Assembly (NCBI GenBank): GCA_043228905.1
Contig: JBHGNT010000005.1
Span: 17,360,001 to 17,424,000, forward strand
Length of the DNA stretch: 64,000 nt
Source: Azolla caroliniana
Taxonomy: Eukaryota > Polypodiophyta
Reading direction: 5' to 3'
Shown one piece after another: positions 10,736-22,100 of this stretch. The notes under the pieces are model-generated. The model saw only the letters and a list, made by a program, of their open reading frames with translations, was not told the origin of the DNA and ran no database searches. How positions within the stretch are numbered: position 1 is the stretch's first letter; the number at the start of each line of letters is the position of its first letter. The translations under genes and the position numbers were made by a program.

Positions 10736-11400
10736 CTACTGTGCGTTCCAAGCATCATCAAAGAGCTGCTCAATCTGACGGGGTTCTCTTCTCTGTGACA
10801 CTCTACACTCAGGGGCCACTACTGTGCATTCCAAGCATCATCAAAGAGCTGTTCAATCTGAGGGGGTTCTCTTCTCTGTGCCACTCTACACTCAGGGGCC
10901 ATTACTGTGCGTTCCAAGCATCATCAAAGAGTTGTTCAATCTGAGGGGGTTCTCTTCTCTGTGCCACTCTACACTCAGGGGCCGTTGCTGTGCGTTCCAA
11001 GCATCATCAAAGAGCTGTTCAATCTGACGGGGTTCTCTTCTCTTTGCCACTCTACACTCAGGGGTTGCTACTGTGCGTTCCAAGCATAATCAAAGAGCTA
11101 TTCAATCTGACGGGGTTCTCTTCTCTTTTCCACTCTCACTCAGGGGCCGCTACTGTGCGTTTCAAGCATCATTGGTAACTGTTCAATCTGACGGGGTTCT
11201 CTTCTCTTTTCCACTCTCACTCAGGGGCCGCTACTGTGCGTTTCAAGCATCATTGGTAACTGTTCAATCTGACGGGGTTCTCTTCTCTATGCCACTCTAT
11301 TCTCAAGTGCCTTCTATGTGCGTTTCAAGCATCATCGGTAACTGTTCAATCTGACGGGGTTCTCTCCTCCATTGCCATCATTCTATACTCAGTTGCCACT
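10712..11400. repeat. 83-bp minisatellite upstream of the transposase gene
   Basis: About eight tandem units of roughly 83 bp contain GTGCGTTCCAAGCATCATC, TTCAATCTGACGGGGTTCTC and CTCTACACTCAGGGGCC. The later units are more diverged and shorter. The open frames reported from it on both strands are by-products of a period not divisible by 3. It ends some 300 bp before the transposase ATG, so it could hold promoter or binding sites. Confidence 0.9.
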
Positions 11401-11700
11401 ACTGTCCAGTCCCGGATTGCTTCCACATTTCGATTTGACGGAATTCACTCATCCAACGGCAACATTCTACACTCAGTTGTTGCCATTGGTCGGTCTTGGA
11501 TCGCCTCCTCAACTGTTGGATCCAACAGAGTGAAATCCTCTACTGTTCGGTCTTGGATTGCAATAACTTTTCTGTCTATTGATTATCTTGTGTATTGTTG
11601 TGTCTAATCTTGTGTATTGTGTGGAATATTTTTGTGTATTGTTGTTGCCCATAGCCATCTTTAATACTTGTTTTTTTTTATGGAAATTTAGGGTTTTAAC
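11401..11700 (+). other. Leader of the transposase gene
   Basis: This 300-bp stretch has no gene. It shows degenerate remnants of the minisatellite, then T-rich sequence with repeated TTGTGTATTGTTG, and ends at the ATG at 11701. Confidence 0.5.
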
Positions 11701-14700
11701 ATGTCTAGCCAAATGGAAGGGGAAGAAGGGTGTTTAGAATTACCCCTCAATGATCATAAGGATAGGGATGATGTTATCAGGACACAACAAGCCATACGAA
11801 ACTATTGGGCAGAAAAAAAAAGGAAACATCGTCAATTGTTGAAGGATACGAAAGCCACACTCAGTAAAGGTAAGGATAGTTTAGCTGAGAATGTAAGTAA
11901 TGCGACTACCATCATAGAGAGAAAGGTTGTAGACTATTTCAATGTTCAAACCAAGCACATCAGCAATGAAGAAAAGAAGGTAGTACTTTATGGAATATGT
12001 AATGATCCATCGATAAAGGACTTAGTTGATTGTGATGGTCTTAATGCAAACATATCATCTATTTTAGTAAATAATCTTCGTAATAGTTTCGTATCCATGA
12101 GCAGGTCAGAAGATGATCTTGTCTTAAAAAGGTCTAGTCTAATGATGTTACTTAATAGTGATGTTGACGATATAAACATCAGTGAGCTATCTAAGGTAAT
12201 TGGTGTTAGTAGAAAAACAGTGTACAATACAATGAACCGTATAATTTCCTCGGGTGAAGGAACTAGTCTACTAAAGCTAACTACAAGATGTAAGCCAATG
12301 ACACCCATAACATTTGAAATCAAGGATGTAATCACAATGTTTTGGACTAATGAGAGTAGGGTTTCACCCAATAAAAAGGATTTATGCAGGAAACGTGTTG
12401 GAAGAAATCAATACGAGGAGCATCCCATTCATCTTCTTGATGTACCTCAGGTATTTACATTTATCTCAACATTTGTTTTGACTCTACTCGGAAAGTTAAT
12501 TAGCTCAGTTAGCAGAAAAGCTAATTAGCTTATCAGTTACATTTACCTCAGTTAACTACTAGGATCGCTACTACATAGGTAACTAGCTACTCTCAATAGT
12601 TACTACCATGATAGCTAATTAGCTATTCTCAATAGCTAATTTAGGTACTACCAGATAATTAGCTGTACTACTAGCTAGTTAGCTATCATGGTAGCTAGTT
12701 AGCTATTTCGTTATTACCAGCTAATTAGCTACTAGGAAAGCTAATTAGCTACCATGATAGCTAATTAGCTACTATGATAGCTACTACATAGGTAACTGGC
12801 TACTCTCAATAGCTACTACCATGATAGCTAATTAGTTAGGATAGCTAATTAGCCACCATTATAGCTAATTAGCTACTAGACCAGCTAATTAGCTACCATG
12901 ATAGCTAATTAGTTACTAGGACAGTTAATTAGCCACCGTGATAGCTAATTAGCTACCATGATAGCTAATTAGCTACTAGAGCAGCTAATTAGCTACCATG
13001 ATAGCTAATTAGCTACTAGGACAACTAATTAGCTACTAGGACAGCTAATTAGCTACCATGATAGCTAATTAGCTACTACGACAGCTAATTAGCTACCATG
13101 ATAGCTAATTAGCTACTAGAATAGCTAATTAGCTACTAGAATAGCTAATTAGCTACCATGATAGCTAATTAGCTACTACGATAGCTAATTAGCTACCATG
13201 ATAGCTAATTAGTTACTAGGAAAGCTAATTAGCCACCATGATAGCTAATTAGCTACTAGACAAGCTAATTAGCTACCATGATAGCTAATTAGTTACTAGG
13301 AAAGCTAATTAGCCACCATGATAGCTAATTAGCTACCATGATAGCTAATTAGTTACTAGGAAAGCTAATTAGCCACCATGATAGCTAATTAGCTACTAGA
13401 GCAGCTAATTAGCTACTACGACAGCTAATTAGCTACTAGGATAGCTAATTAGCTACTAGAATAGCTAATTAGCTACTAGAATAGCTAATTAGCTACCATG
13501 ATAGCTAATTAGCTACTACGACAACTAATTAGCTACCATGATAGCTAATTAGCTACTAGGACAACCAATTAGCTACTAGGACAGCTAATTAGCTACTAGG
13601 ATAGTTACCTAGTTACGAGAATAACTAATTCCCCTTTATTACGCAGGTCGATTTATTTATTAGGTTCAAACGAATGCATCCAACTATCAAAGTTCAACTA
13701 CGAACATTCGAGTCTCTTAAGCCACACTTTGTGAGACGCTTAAAGGATCGATACACATGTTGTTGCATTTACCACGTACAGATGGGTTTTCTGAAGGACT
13801 CTGTTAATCTACTACGTCACCATAGCGCATCCCTAACTAATACAGTTTGCACATGTGGGTGCCCAATCTGTCGATCAAGCCCGCAAGAGGAGTGTAAATC
13901 ATCTGAGCACGTTATCTCTTCCATGAGTTATTTATTAGATTCAATATTGTGTCCGAGAGAATCTGACGCTATCTTCCATATTCATAAATGTGTCATGGGT
14001 TTATGTCAAGATTGTGGCCCTACTAGATTTAGGTGGTGTCCAAATGAATTGAGTAGTGAAATATTGATCTCTGTGAAGTTATTTGAGTCAGTGAACACCA
14101 ATTTCGAAGGAAAGGTGTGTAAAAGAAAGGATCTAGTTTGGAAGATGCTTAAACCAAGGGATTTGGTGTCTCTGTTTGTAGTATCTCTAGGAAAGTTCAT
14201 TAAACACAACTTCATTTATTCATGGCAGGCCCATCAGTTTAAGACTTGCATATCTGATTTCCCAAATGATGTAGTAGTCTCAGTAGTAGATTTCGCAGAG
14301 AATTATACTTTCAAGCAGCAGAATGAAATTCAATCTATGCATTGGTGTTCAGTTCAGGTAACCATTTTTGTGCACATAACATATTTTCGAGTTTCAGGTG
14401 ATGTTAAAAAAGTAATTCATTTCTTTATTTCCGATGATAAGAAGCATGATACCTTGTTCGTCCAACACTGTTTTAAGTTACATTGGCAGTGGTTATTAGC
14501 TCAACGTTTGGAGCTTACTCAACATTGGGTCTGGTCTGACGGAGCTGCGTCACAATTCAAGGCTCGACGTCCATTTTATTTTGTGGGGAGGTATCCTGCT
14601 ATAACAGGTTTGGAGATGAGATGGAATTTTTTTGGGTCTGGCCATGGTAAAGGTGAACATGATGGTGCAGGGGCTGTTATAAAGCGGGCACTTACCCATG

Positions 14701-15488
14701 AACAACTAAAGACAAATGGTGTGCACATGAATTGTGCATCACATGTAGTTGAATTTTTAAGAACAAATATGTCGACGAGTGCCACAGGTGTTTATTCCTC
14801 GCAAGTTCGAGATATCAAACGTGAATTTTGGGAAGTGAAGATAGATGAAGTAAATAGGGAGAAGACCTGGGAGTGCCAAGGAATTCCCGAATTGCGATCT
14901 CTGCATGCTGTTCGCGGTTATTCCAGGTTGGATGGTCATTGTATTGCGGTTAGAGAATTGACTTGTTTTTGCTTCCATTGTGTGCAGGGAAATTGGAGAT
15001 ATTGTCTAAACAAAGCATACATTCAGAATTGGGAGTATCACACTCTGAATGATAAGGAAGCAGTTGATGGAGAAACAGGGCAGAATGCTGACTTCACATA
15101 TGAGGGACTTGGAGATACTTTGAGTGATGTCCTGAACATTGGGGATAACTTCGCTGTAAATGCTGAAGAAGGCAATTCAGAGGGTGCTGATTTCTATATA
15201 TTAAAGTGCACGGTTAGTAAACAGTGTGCAAGGGAGAATATTGTAGATGCATGGGGAAATTTTGTATCTGCCGGGACATTCTACATCGAAGGCATTTTTT
15301 ATGCAAAACTAGATGACTACGAATATGTGTACAGGCTGTTAGAAGACAAACCAGCGGCGTATATGTACTCTCATTTGGTCAGATGCATCAACGTCCCAAT
15401 GTCAGAATACAATAGCTGCTCCGGTTTATACACTGTTGGTGCTAATGTGTATGAATGTATTTACAATAGTATGCCATGGAATTTGTAG
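11701..15488 (+). CDS. DDE-like transposase, two exons
   Basis: Exon 1 is 11701-12450 (...CTCAG|GTATTT) and exon 2 is 13647-15488 (TTACGCAG|GTCGAT); joined in phase 0 they give 863 codons before the stop with no break. Residues 157-181 form a helix-turn-helix (ISELSKVIGVSRKTVYNTMN). Residues 214-250 (FWTNESRVSPNKKD... YEEHPIH) and a Cys cluster at about 318-376 (CTCGCPIC ... CVMGLCQDCG) precede the core. The core has three acidic blocks: VVDFAENY (D465), WSDGAASQFK (D548) and GSGHGKGEHDGAG (E587/D589). I recall similar blocks in uncharacterised proteins of invertebrates and algae, and read them as an RNase H-fold DDE/D nuclease by inference. The intron is almost entirely AGCTAATTAGCT repeat. 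Confidence 0.75.
12488..13625. repeat. AGCTAATTAGCT satellite array inside the transposase intron
   Basis: Dozens of units near 20 bp have the form AGCTAATTAGCTACCATGAT or AGCTAATTAGCTACTAGGAC. The 12-bp core is a perfect palindrome and is kept while the spacers vary. The array fills nearly the whole 1196-bp intron between donor 12451 and acceptor 13646. Confidence 0.95.
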
Positions 15489-15965
15489 CTACAAGTAGCA
15501 CTTACCATGTTCTCTTGTAAAACAAACATGTATTTCGCGAAAACAGATCAATAAATTCGTTTGGAATCAATTTCTTGTATACAGTCTGCTTTCTGTGCTT
15601 CTTTCTCAATAAAATCATGTCTTTTTTGTTAAGTTTTAAGTTATAAGTTATAGCGAAATAGTCATCAGTAGCTAATTAGCTGTACAAATGCAGCTAATTA
15701 GCTGTACAAATGTATTTACAATAGTATGCCATGGGATTTGTAGCTACAAGTAGCACTTACCATGTTCTCTTGTAAAACAAACATGTATTTCGCGAAAACA
15801 GATCAATAAATTCGTTTGGAATCAATTTCTTGTATACAGTCTGCTTTCTGTGCTTCTTTCTCAATAAAATCATGTCTTTTTTGTTAAGTTTTAAGTTATA
15901 AGTTATAGCGAAATAGTCATCAGTAGCTAATTAGCTGTACAAATGCAGCTAATTAGCTGTCAATA
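15456..15965 (+). repeat. 255-bp tandem duplication of the transposase gene end
   Basis: The sequence from TGTATTTACAATAGTATGCC (15456) to 15710 is repeated from 15711 with very few changes. The unit includes the last codons, the stop, a 3' UTR with AATAAATTCG and CAATAAAATC (poly(A)-signal-like) and two AGCTAATTAGCTGT motifs. Each copy could therefore act as a terminator/poly(A) region. Confidence 0.92.
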
Positions 15966-16090
15966 GCTAAATAGTCATCAATAGAATGAAATCAACAATC
16001 TGCAACATATTCCTCAAATTACACAGTAGATAAGTACAGTGGGAACAAGTAATTAAATTCTTCATTGAATAATGTCATCTCTTTACATAT
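15966..16090. other. Convergent intergenic spacer
   Basis: This short AT-rich gap lies between the 3' ends of the plus-strand transposase and the minus-strand gene. It holds no coding sequence. Confidence 0.6.
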
Positions 16091-17145
16091 TTATAAATTA
16101 CCATTGGAAATGTCTACAAATCTCCTATAAACAGCTAAGCTCTTGCTAGTCAGTGGAACGAGTCTACATATATTATCCGCATATTGAGCTCGGTATGGAG
16201 TCCACAACCATGCACCTAGTTGGCAGCTCACTGTTTGCACCAGGTACTGTTCAGGCATTTCCTCGGGTAGAATGAGACAGCATCTCCGAATATTGAAGTA
16301 GTGTCGGAAATGTTCTGTATCCAAAATCAATGTATTGTCAGCATTATATTCAGGCCAAGTAGCCCAAAAATCAGAAAGCCTCTTGAATCTTGCAGCTTCC
16401 ATCTGCTCACAATTTTCTCGTGCCCATTGACCTTTAAAACGACTTCGCCATTTTGGGAAGAATCTTGCCAAACACTTCCACACATCTGATTTTGGTTTTT
16501 CACTCCAAATAAACAAATCGAAGTACTCCACAGCCCACTCTAGAAACTGATTTGCGTCCCTCCTTGGCTGCATATATCTCACACTCATCAAGACTTTATG
16601 AAGCTCCAAGATCAAGGCTCTTCGCTCGACTTCTAGTGGTTTAGGTTTCCATTCCTGAAACTGAGCCGCTGTTACACCATTTTCTGGTAGGATACGATCA
16701 ATCTCAATCAGCTCAGGTTCGGCTGACACAACTGGTGTCCTTTTCCTCTTTAAACCCCTAGTCGACTGTGTTGGGCCTAGCTTCACATTCTGGTGCTCTT
16801 GTTTTGTCGACTTAGTTATCAATCCTTGGATTACCTCAGTGCATGTAGCTACTGTTCTGCTCGATATCAGTCCACTGGTATCACATGCTGCATCTACCTG
16901 CAACACCAAGTCATCCGTGCTACATGTTGCATCTACCTGCAACACCAAGTCATCCGTGCTACATGCTGCATCTACCTGCAACACCAAGTCATCCGCGCTA
17001 CATGCTTGATCAACTTGTGTGACCAGATCACTTGTGTCAGTTGCTACATCTACTTTCAAGATGGGGCCCTTTAAACATGCCGCAACATCAACAGTATCCA
17101 CACTGCCATTGGCCTTACGAGCAATAGAATCAAACCCTTTAGACT
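16091..17145 (-). CDS. Alternative terminal exon of the minus-strand transposon gene (or a separate ORF)
   Basis: A good acceptor (GATGTTGCAG|AGTCT) at 17145 is in the same phase as the donor after exon 5 (19764). Splicing there gives Thr-Glu-Ser-Lys-Gly-Phe and a total product of 721 residues. The exon encodes four near-identical 13-residue repeats (VDAACSTDDLVLQ type), a basic segment (LKRKRTP) that may be a nuclear signal, and a Trp-rich region (EWAVEYFDLFIWSEKP, FFPKWRSRFKGQWARENCEQ) possibly with a Myb/MADF-like fold. The frame also stays open upstream to 17224. No family is recognised. An internal donor-like GTAAGA in exon 6 could also join here. Confidence 0.55.
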
Positions 17146-17394
17146 CTGCAACATCAGAAAACACCAACATATTCACACTCACAAAGTAACTACTAGTCTC
17201 ACAAAACAATATCCTGAACATCAAAGAGTTTCAGTCATAGAACAACACTCTTCAAATTATCTTGGAAAAACATCATAGAGTTCCATTACATAATGTGGAT
17301 CAAGCAACAACCAATCTGAGGTTTTACTTGTCCAACAGGATAGTAAAACTTCATAAAACCCTAGCAAAATCCCTAAGCTAACAATCATATCCAA

Positions 17395-20300
17395 CTAAAC
17401 AGTATTTCGCTCCACTACGTCTGGGCCCCTTGACCGAGTAACTGGTCTTGTTCCCGATCGTGGCCCCTTCTTCAGCCTTTTTCTGGTTGGTTCCCCATTT
17501 AGCCTTGCTTCTAGGACCCAATGCGCAAGTGTGTCCTCCTCCGACAACCTTCCCATCGCCTCAGCAGCTAATTGCACATCAGCCGTTTCTTGAACTAGCT
17601 TTTCAAGTACAGAGGGATTTGTTTGGACATTTTCAGTAGTTGGGCTCGGTGGGGTGGAATCAAGGTCTTGAGACTCGAAGAAATGTTGCATCAAGTGTTC
17701 ATAAACACTGTTGTTGTGAACCTCAGTTTTACATGTTGTTTCCACTATTTCATGGCATTTCACATCGTTGCCTAATTCAGTACACTGTTCCAAAAGAATA
17801 GGGTGCAGCTGATCTGAAGGAGATGTGATAGCAGGACTCTTACTTTCAGCCACATTGGCAGTAGTATCCTCATCTGTTGCAGCATCATCAGCACCAGACA
17901 CATCATGTGCCGTCCTTAATCCACAAGATTCTACAATAACATGACAGTTATTTAGGATAGCTAATTAGCTACTTTACTAAACTATGGTAGAAGCTAGGAT
18001 AGCTAATTAGCTAGTACGATAGCTAATTAGCTAGTATGATAGCTAATTAGGTACTTTACTCAACTATGGTAGTAGTTAGGATAGCTAATTAGGTACTTTA
18101 CTCAACTATGGTAGTAGTTAGGATAGCTAATTAGGTACTTTACTCAACTATGGTAGTAGTTAGGATAGCTTATTAGCTACTAGGACAGCTAATTAGCTGC
18201 CAGTAGCTAATTAGCTACTAGGATAGCTAATTAGCTGCCAGTAGCTAATTAGCTACTAGGATAGCTAATTAGCTGCCAGTAGCTAATTAGCTACTAGGAT
18301 AGCTTATTAGCTACTTTACACAACTATGGCAGTAGCTACTAGGATAGCTAATTCGCTAGTAGGATAGCTAATTAGTTGCCAGCAGCTAATTAGCTAGTAG
18401 GATAGCTAATTAGCTACTAGGATAGCTAATTAGTTGCCAGTAGCTAATTAGCTAGTAGGATAGCTAATTAGGTACTTTACTCAACTATGGTAGTAGCTAA
18501 TTAGCTAGTAGGATAGCTAATTAGGTACTTTACTCAACTATGGTAGTAGCTAATTAGCTAGTAGGATAGCTAATTAGCTACTAGGATAGCTAATTAGCTG
18601 CTAGTAGCTAATTAGCTACTAGGATAGCTTATTAGCTACTTTACACAACTATGGCAGTAGCTAATTAGTTACTAGGATAGCTAATTAGTTGCCAGTGGCT
18701 AATTAGCTAGTAGGATACCTAATTAGCTTTTTTACACAACTATAGTACTAGCTAATTAGCTAGTACCATAGCTAATTACCTACTAGGATAGCTAATTAGC
18801 TAGTAGGATAGCTTATTAGCTACTTTACACAACTATAGTAGTAGCTAGGATAGCTAATTAGCTACTATGGTAGCTAATTAGCTACTTTACTCAACTATGG
18901 TAGTAGCTAGGATAGCTAATTAGCTACTTTACTAACTATGGTAGTAGCTAGGATAGCTAATTAGCTACTTTACTAACTATGGTGGTAGCTAGGATAGCTA
19001 ATTAGCTACAATGAAAGCTAATTAGCTACTTTCTCAACTATGTAGTAGCTAGGATAGCTTATTAGCTACTAGGACAGCTAATTAGCTGCCAGTAGCTAAT
19101 TAGCTACTAGGATAGCTTATTAGCTACTTTACACAACTATGTCAGTAGCTAATTAGCTACTATGATAGCTAATTAGCTAGTAGGATAGCTAATTAGTTGC
19201 CAGTAGCTAATTAGCTAGTAGGATAGCTAATTAGCTTTTTTACACAACTATGGTACTAGCTAATTAGCTAGTACCATAGCTAACTAGCTACTAGGATAGC
19301 TTATTAGCTACTTTACACAACTATGTCAGTAGCTAATTAGCTACTATGATAGCTAATTAGCTAGTAGGATAGCTAATTAGCTAGTAGGATAGCTAATTAG
19401 TTGCCAGTAGCTAATTAGCTAGTAGGATAGCTAATTAGCTTTTTTACACAACTATGGTACTAGCTAATTAGCTAGTACCATAGCTAACTAGCTACTAGGA
19501 TAGCTTATTAGCTACTTTACACAACTATGGCAGTAGCTAATTAGTTACTAGGATAGCTAATTAGTTGCCAGTGGCTAATTAGCTAGTAGGATAGCTATTT
19601 AGCTTTTTTACACAACTATGGTACTAGCTAATTAGCTAGTACCATAGCTAATTAGCTACTAGGATAGCTAATTAGCTAGTAGCTCATTAGCTGCCAGTAG
19701 CTAATTAGCTAGTAGGATAGCTAATTAGAAAAGACTAAGCTTATTAGCTACAGTATGGTATACCTGTTTGTTTTCTCCACTCATTTGGTAGAGTTGTACT
19801 GCAATCTCCCAAACAGAATGTAGCAATTCGACAGGCATGTTGAAAACAAAGTAGATGGTATGTGTGGTTGCATGGTTGTAGGTGAACCAACAAAGACGCA
19901 GTTTTGTCCTCCACACCTAACCCGCAAGCGATGCAACGTGCTTGAACTGTCAATAAATCATTTTCTGGTTCTACTTCATTTGGTAAGGGAGCAAGAATGT
20001 TCAGGTCCAAATCCTGTCTGGTCCTTACCATTCCCTCCACAAAATGTAGCTTCTTCTTAAGGCAGCTAACTACCTGTTCTTGATGAATGTATTGTTCCTT
20101 CAACGCAACAGAGAAATTTACCGATTAATTATTCTTGTTGTTGAAAGATACACCAACTTTGCTCAGGAATCGTTAACTTACTTGAAGCTTATCCAAATTG
20201 TAATCTGCAACAGTATTTACACCTAGAAGGTCCAGGTTCATTGAAAGAACCTGGATCTCTATTTGCAGTTCTATTTTACGTTGGGGATCCAGTGGCCCCT

Positions 20301-21643
20301 CTAATTCAAGCTCCTGTTGCGCAACCTATTCCAGATAATGCTTGATTAGCACATTTTACCCGTTATTTATAACACAATCACATACCAGCAAAACAATAGT
20401 TACCTGAATCTTATTTCTAATTGTTGTAACAGCAGAAGTAACTTTGCTCTCCATTGCAGAAGCCATTGTGGCTTTCTCTAAATCAGTCTTAAAAATGCCA
20501 ATGTCTCACAGGCTTCATGGACATTTTTTAGCATATAGCTAACCAATGTCTCACCTGTATCATCGACATTGGCTTTCCTTGGGTGTCGGTGTGGTGTATG
20601 CCCCCGGTCTTGCTGGGAGTCGGCAGTTGCATCAACAGCTGCCATGCTCCAAAATCTGTCTATTTTTTGTGCCAAGGTCCCCATCTTTCGGCATCTTTTT
20701 ACCGATGCCTCACCATAGACTGCCCAAGCTACCCTATACATTTCAGGGTCTCTAGATTCCTTCGCTGTTTTGCAGTACTCATATGCAAATGCTCTAGCAA
20801 ATGAAACTGACAACTCATTGTTGACTGGGATCTCCTGATGAACTTTCTGGTGCAGTCTCATGCAGTCATCGTACAAGTCGGCTCGTACATGCTTCAGCTT
20901 GACCTTGCCTTTGACTCTAGGCACTGTATATACTGTCATCCAGTCTATATCACTAATCAATTTATCACTTAGGACAGCAGGGTCAACACCCTCGAGTGAC
21001 AGACCATAGGTGTTGTGGAAGTCCTCCTTTGTCTCGCAAAATTTTGCGAAGTTTAGCACTCTCGTATACGGAGGAACGAGCCATCTGAAATATCATTTCA
21101 GAAATCAGAAATAGTGCAAAATCAGAATATGTGAGAATCAAAAACCCCAATCAACAACAACAAAAATGGTGCAAAATCTTTAACTTAGCAAATCAGAAAC
21201 CCTAATCATAATTTGTATTCAGAAATTTGAAATCAGAAACCCTAATCAAAATCTGTAATCAGAAGTTTGAAATCAGAAACCCTAATCAAAATCTGTAATC
21301 AGAAGTTTGTAACCAGAAACCTTATTCAGAAATTCTAATCAGAAATTTATAATCAAAAACCCTAATCAGAAATTTCAATCAGAAACCCTAATAAAAAATT
21401 TCAATCACAAACCCTAATCAGAAATCCTAAGCAGAAATTTATAAACAAAAACCCTATTCAGAAATTCTAATTTGTAATCAAAATTTGTAACCAGAAACCC
21501 TATTCAGAAATTCTAATCAGAAATTTATAATCAAAAACCCTAATCAGAAATTTCAATCACAAACCCTAATCACTAAAGACATGATTAAACACAAAAAAAG
21601 TAATATAAACACACCTGTTGCTACTCCCCGATTTGCGAGACAT
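17395..21643 (-). CDS. RING-like, coiled-coil protein of the DNA transposon, six exons
   Basis: The exons are 21643-21615, 21084-20555, 20477-20404, 20325-20182, 20097-19764 and 17930-17395. All have GT-AG borders and matching phases, giving 548 residues from MSRKSGSSNRW to ERNTV. Exon 2 is a globular region of unknown type. Exon 4 is helical (QRKIELQIEIQVLSMNLDLL). Exon 5 has a RING-like cluster (C314, C317, C335, H337, H340, C343, C354, C358: CIAC ... CNHTYHLLC ... CLGDC). Exon 6 is acidic, with a basic C-terminus (RKRLKKGPRSG) that may direct it to the nucleus. It faces the transposase gene and lies inside the same TIRs, so it is probably an accessory transposition protein; this is inference. 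Confidence 0.65.
17945..19735. repeat. AGCTAATTAGCT satellite array inside the minus-strand gene intron
   Basis: The array has dozens of palindromic cores with spacers different from the first array: TAGGATAGCTAATTAG, TTGCCAGTAGCTAATTAG and a longer unit containing TTTACTCAACTATGGTAGTA. Higher-order blocks of a few hundred bp recur, for example near 19090-19290 and 19300-19480. It fills the 1833-bp intron between donor 19763 and acceptor 17931. Confidence 0.95.
21115..21575. repeat. Degenerate tandem repeat in the first intron of the minus-strand gene
   Basis: Irregular units of about 25-45 bp are built on AATCAGAAACCCTAATCA and AATCAGAAATTT. Single CCCTAA words occur but never in tandem. 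Confidence 0.8.
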
Positions 21644-22100
21644 CCTTGTATGGGACTCCAAGGACTTCGCCCTATTCGATTTTGGGGAAATATGAATCGG
21701 CACCAAAGTTCAGACAGTAGTCAAAAAGAAAAAACAAATGTTTGGGGTTTCTGTAACTGAAACATACCTAGACGATGATCGAGCGGGTTCTGTGTTGTAG
21801 CTCTCAATCTGCAATGTCGATTTTTTGCTGTTGCGGGAGCTACACGTCTGCGTTCGTGCTCTGAGTACTCCATCTGCGTTCAAAATCAGACTTAGGCTAA
21901 ACAGGAAATTGATGACATTGAAGTCGACCTTAGATGATGGTGATATTCCCCAAGTTCCACTACGTCTGAAACAAAAGTTCAAATATTTGAGTTTTTTCAT
22001 AAATTAGTTTTTCAAATATTTGATTTTCCCACAAGAAAGACTAGCTAAACAAATAGCTAATTAGCTATGGCCATTTTAGTAGCTAATTAGCTATAATAGT
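21644..22100. other. Upstream and right subterminal region of the DNA transposon
   Basis: This is the upstream region of the minus-strand gene. A possible non-coding or alternative first exon lies near 21880-21775 (ends TCGTCTAG|GTATGT). Two AGCTAATTAGCTAT motifs sit at 22053-22095, next to the right TIR, mirroring the left end. Confidence 0.5.

Noticed and set aside
10741-11354. Overlapping short ORFs with MRSKHHQRAVQSDG-type repeats
   Set aside because: They are frames through an 83-bp non-coding minisatellite and change frame from unit to unit.
12488-13625. CRISPR-like regular repeat array
   Set aside because: Units are about 20 bp with a palindromic core and nearly invariant short spacers, in a eukaryotic intron; there are no cas genes or unique spacers.
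14359-14398. Possible 40-nt intron (CAG|GTAACC ... TTTCAG|GTGATG) in transposase exon 2
   Set aside because: Removal would shift the frame to an immediate stop, while the unspliced reading continues a conserved-looking block.
21115-21575. Interstitial telomere repeat (CCCTAA words)
   Set aside because: CCCTAA occurs only singly within longer AATCAGAAA units, never as tandem CCCTAAA.
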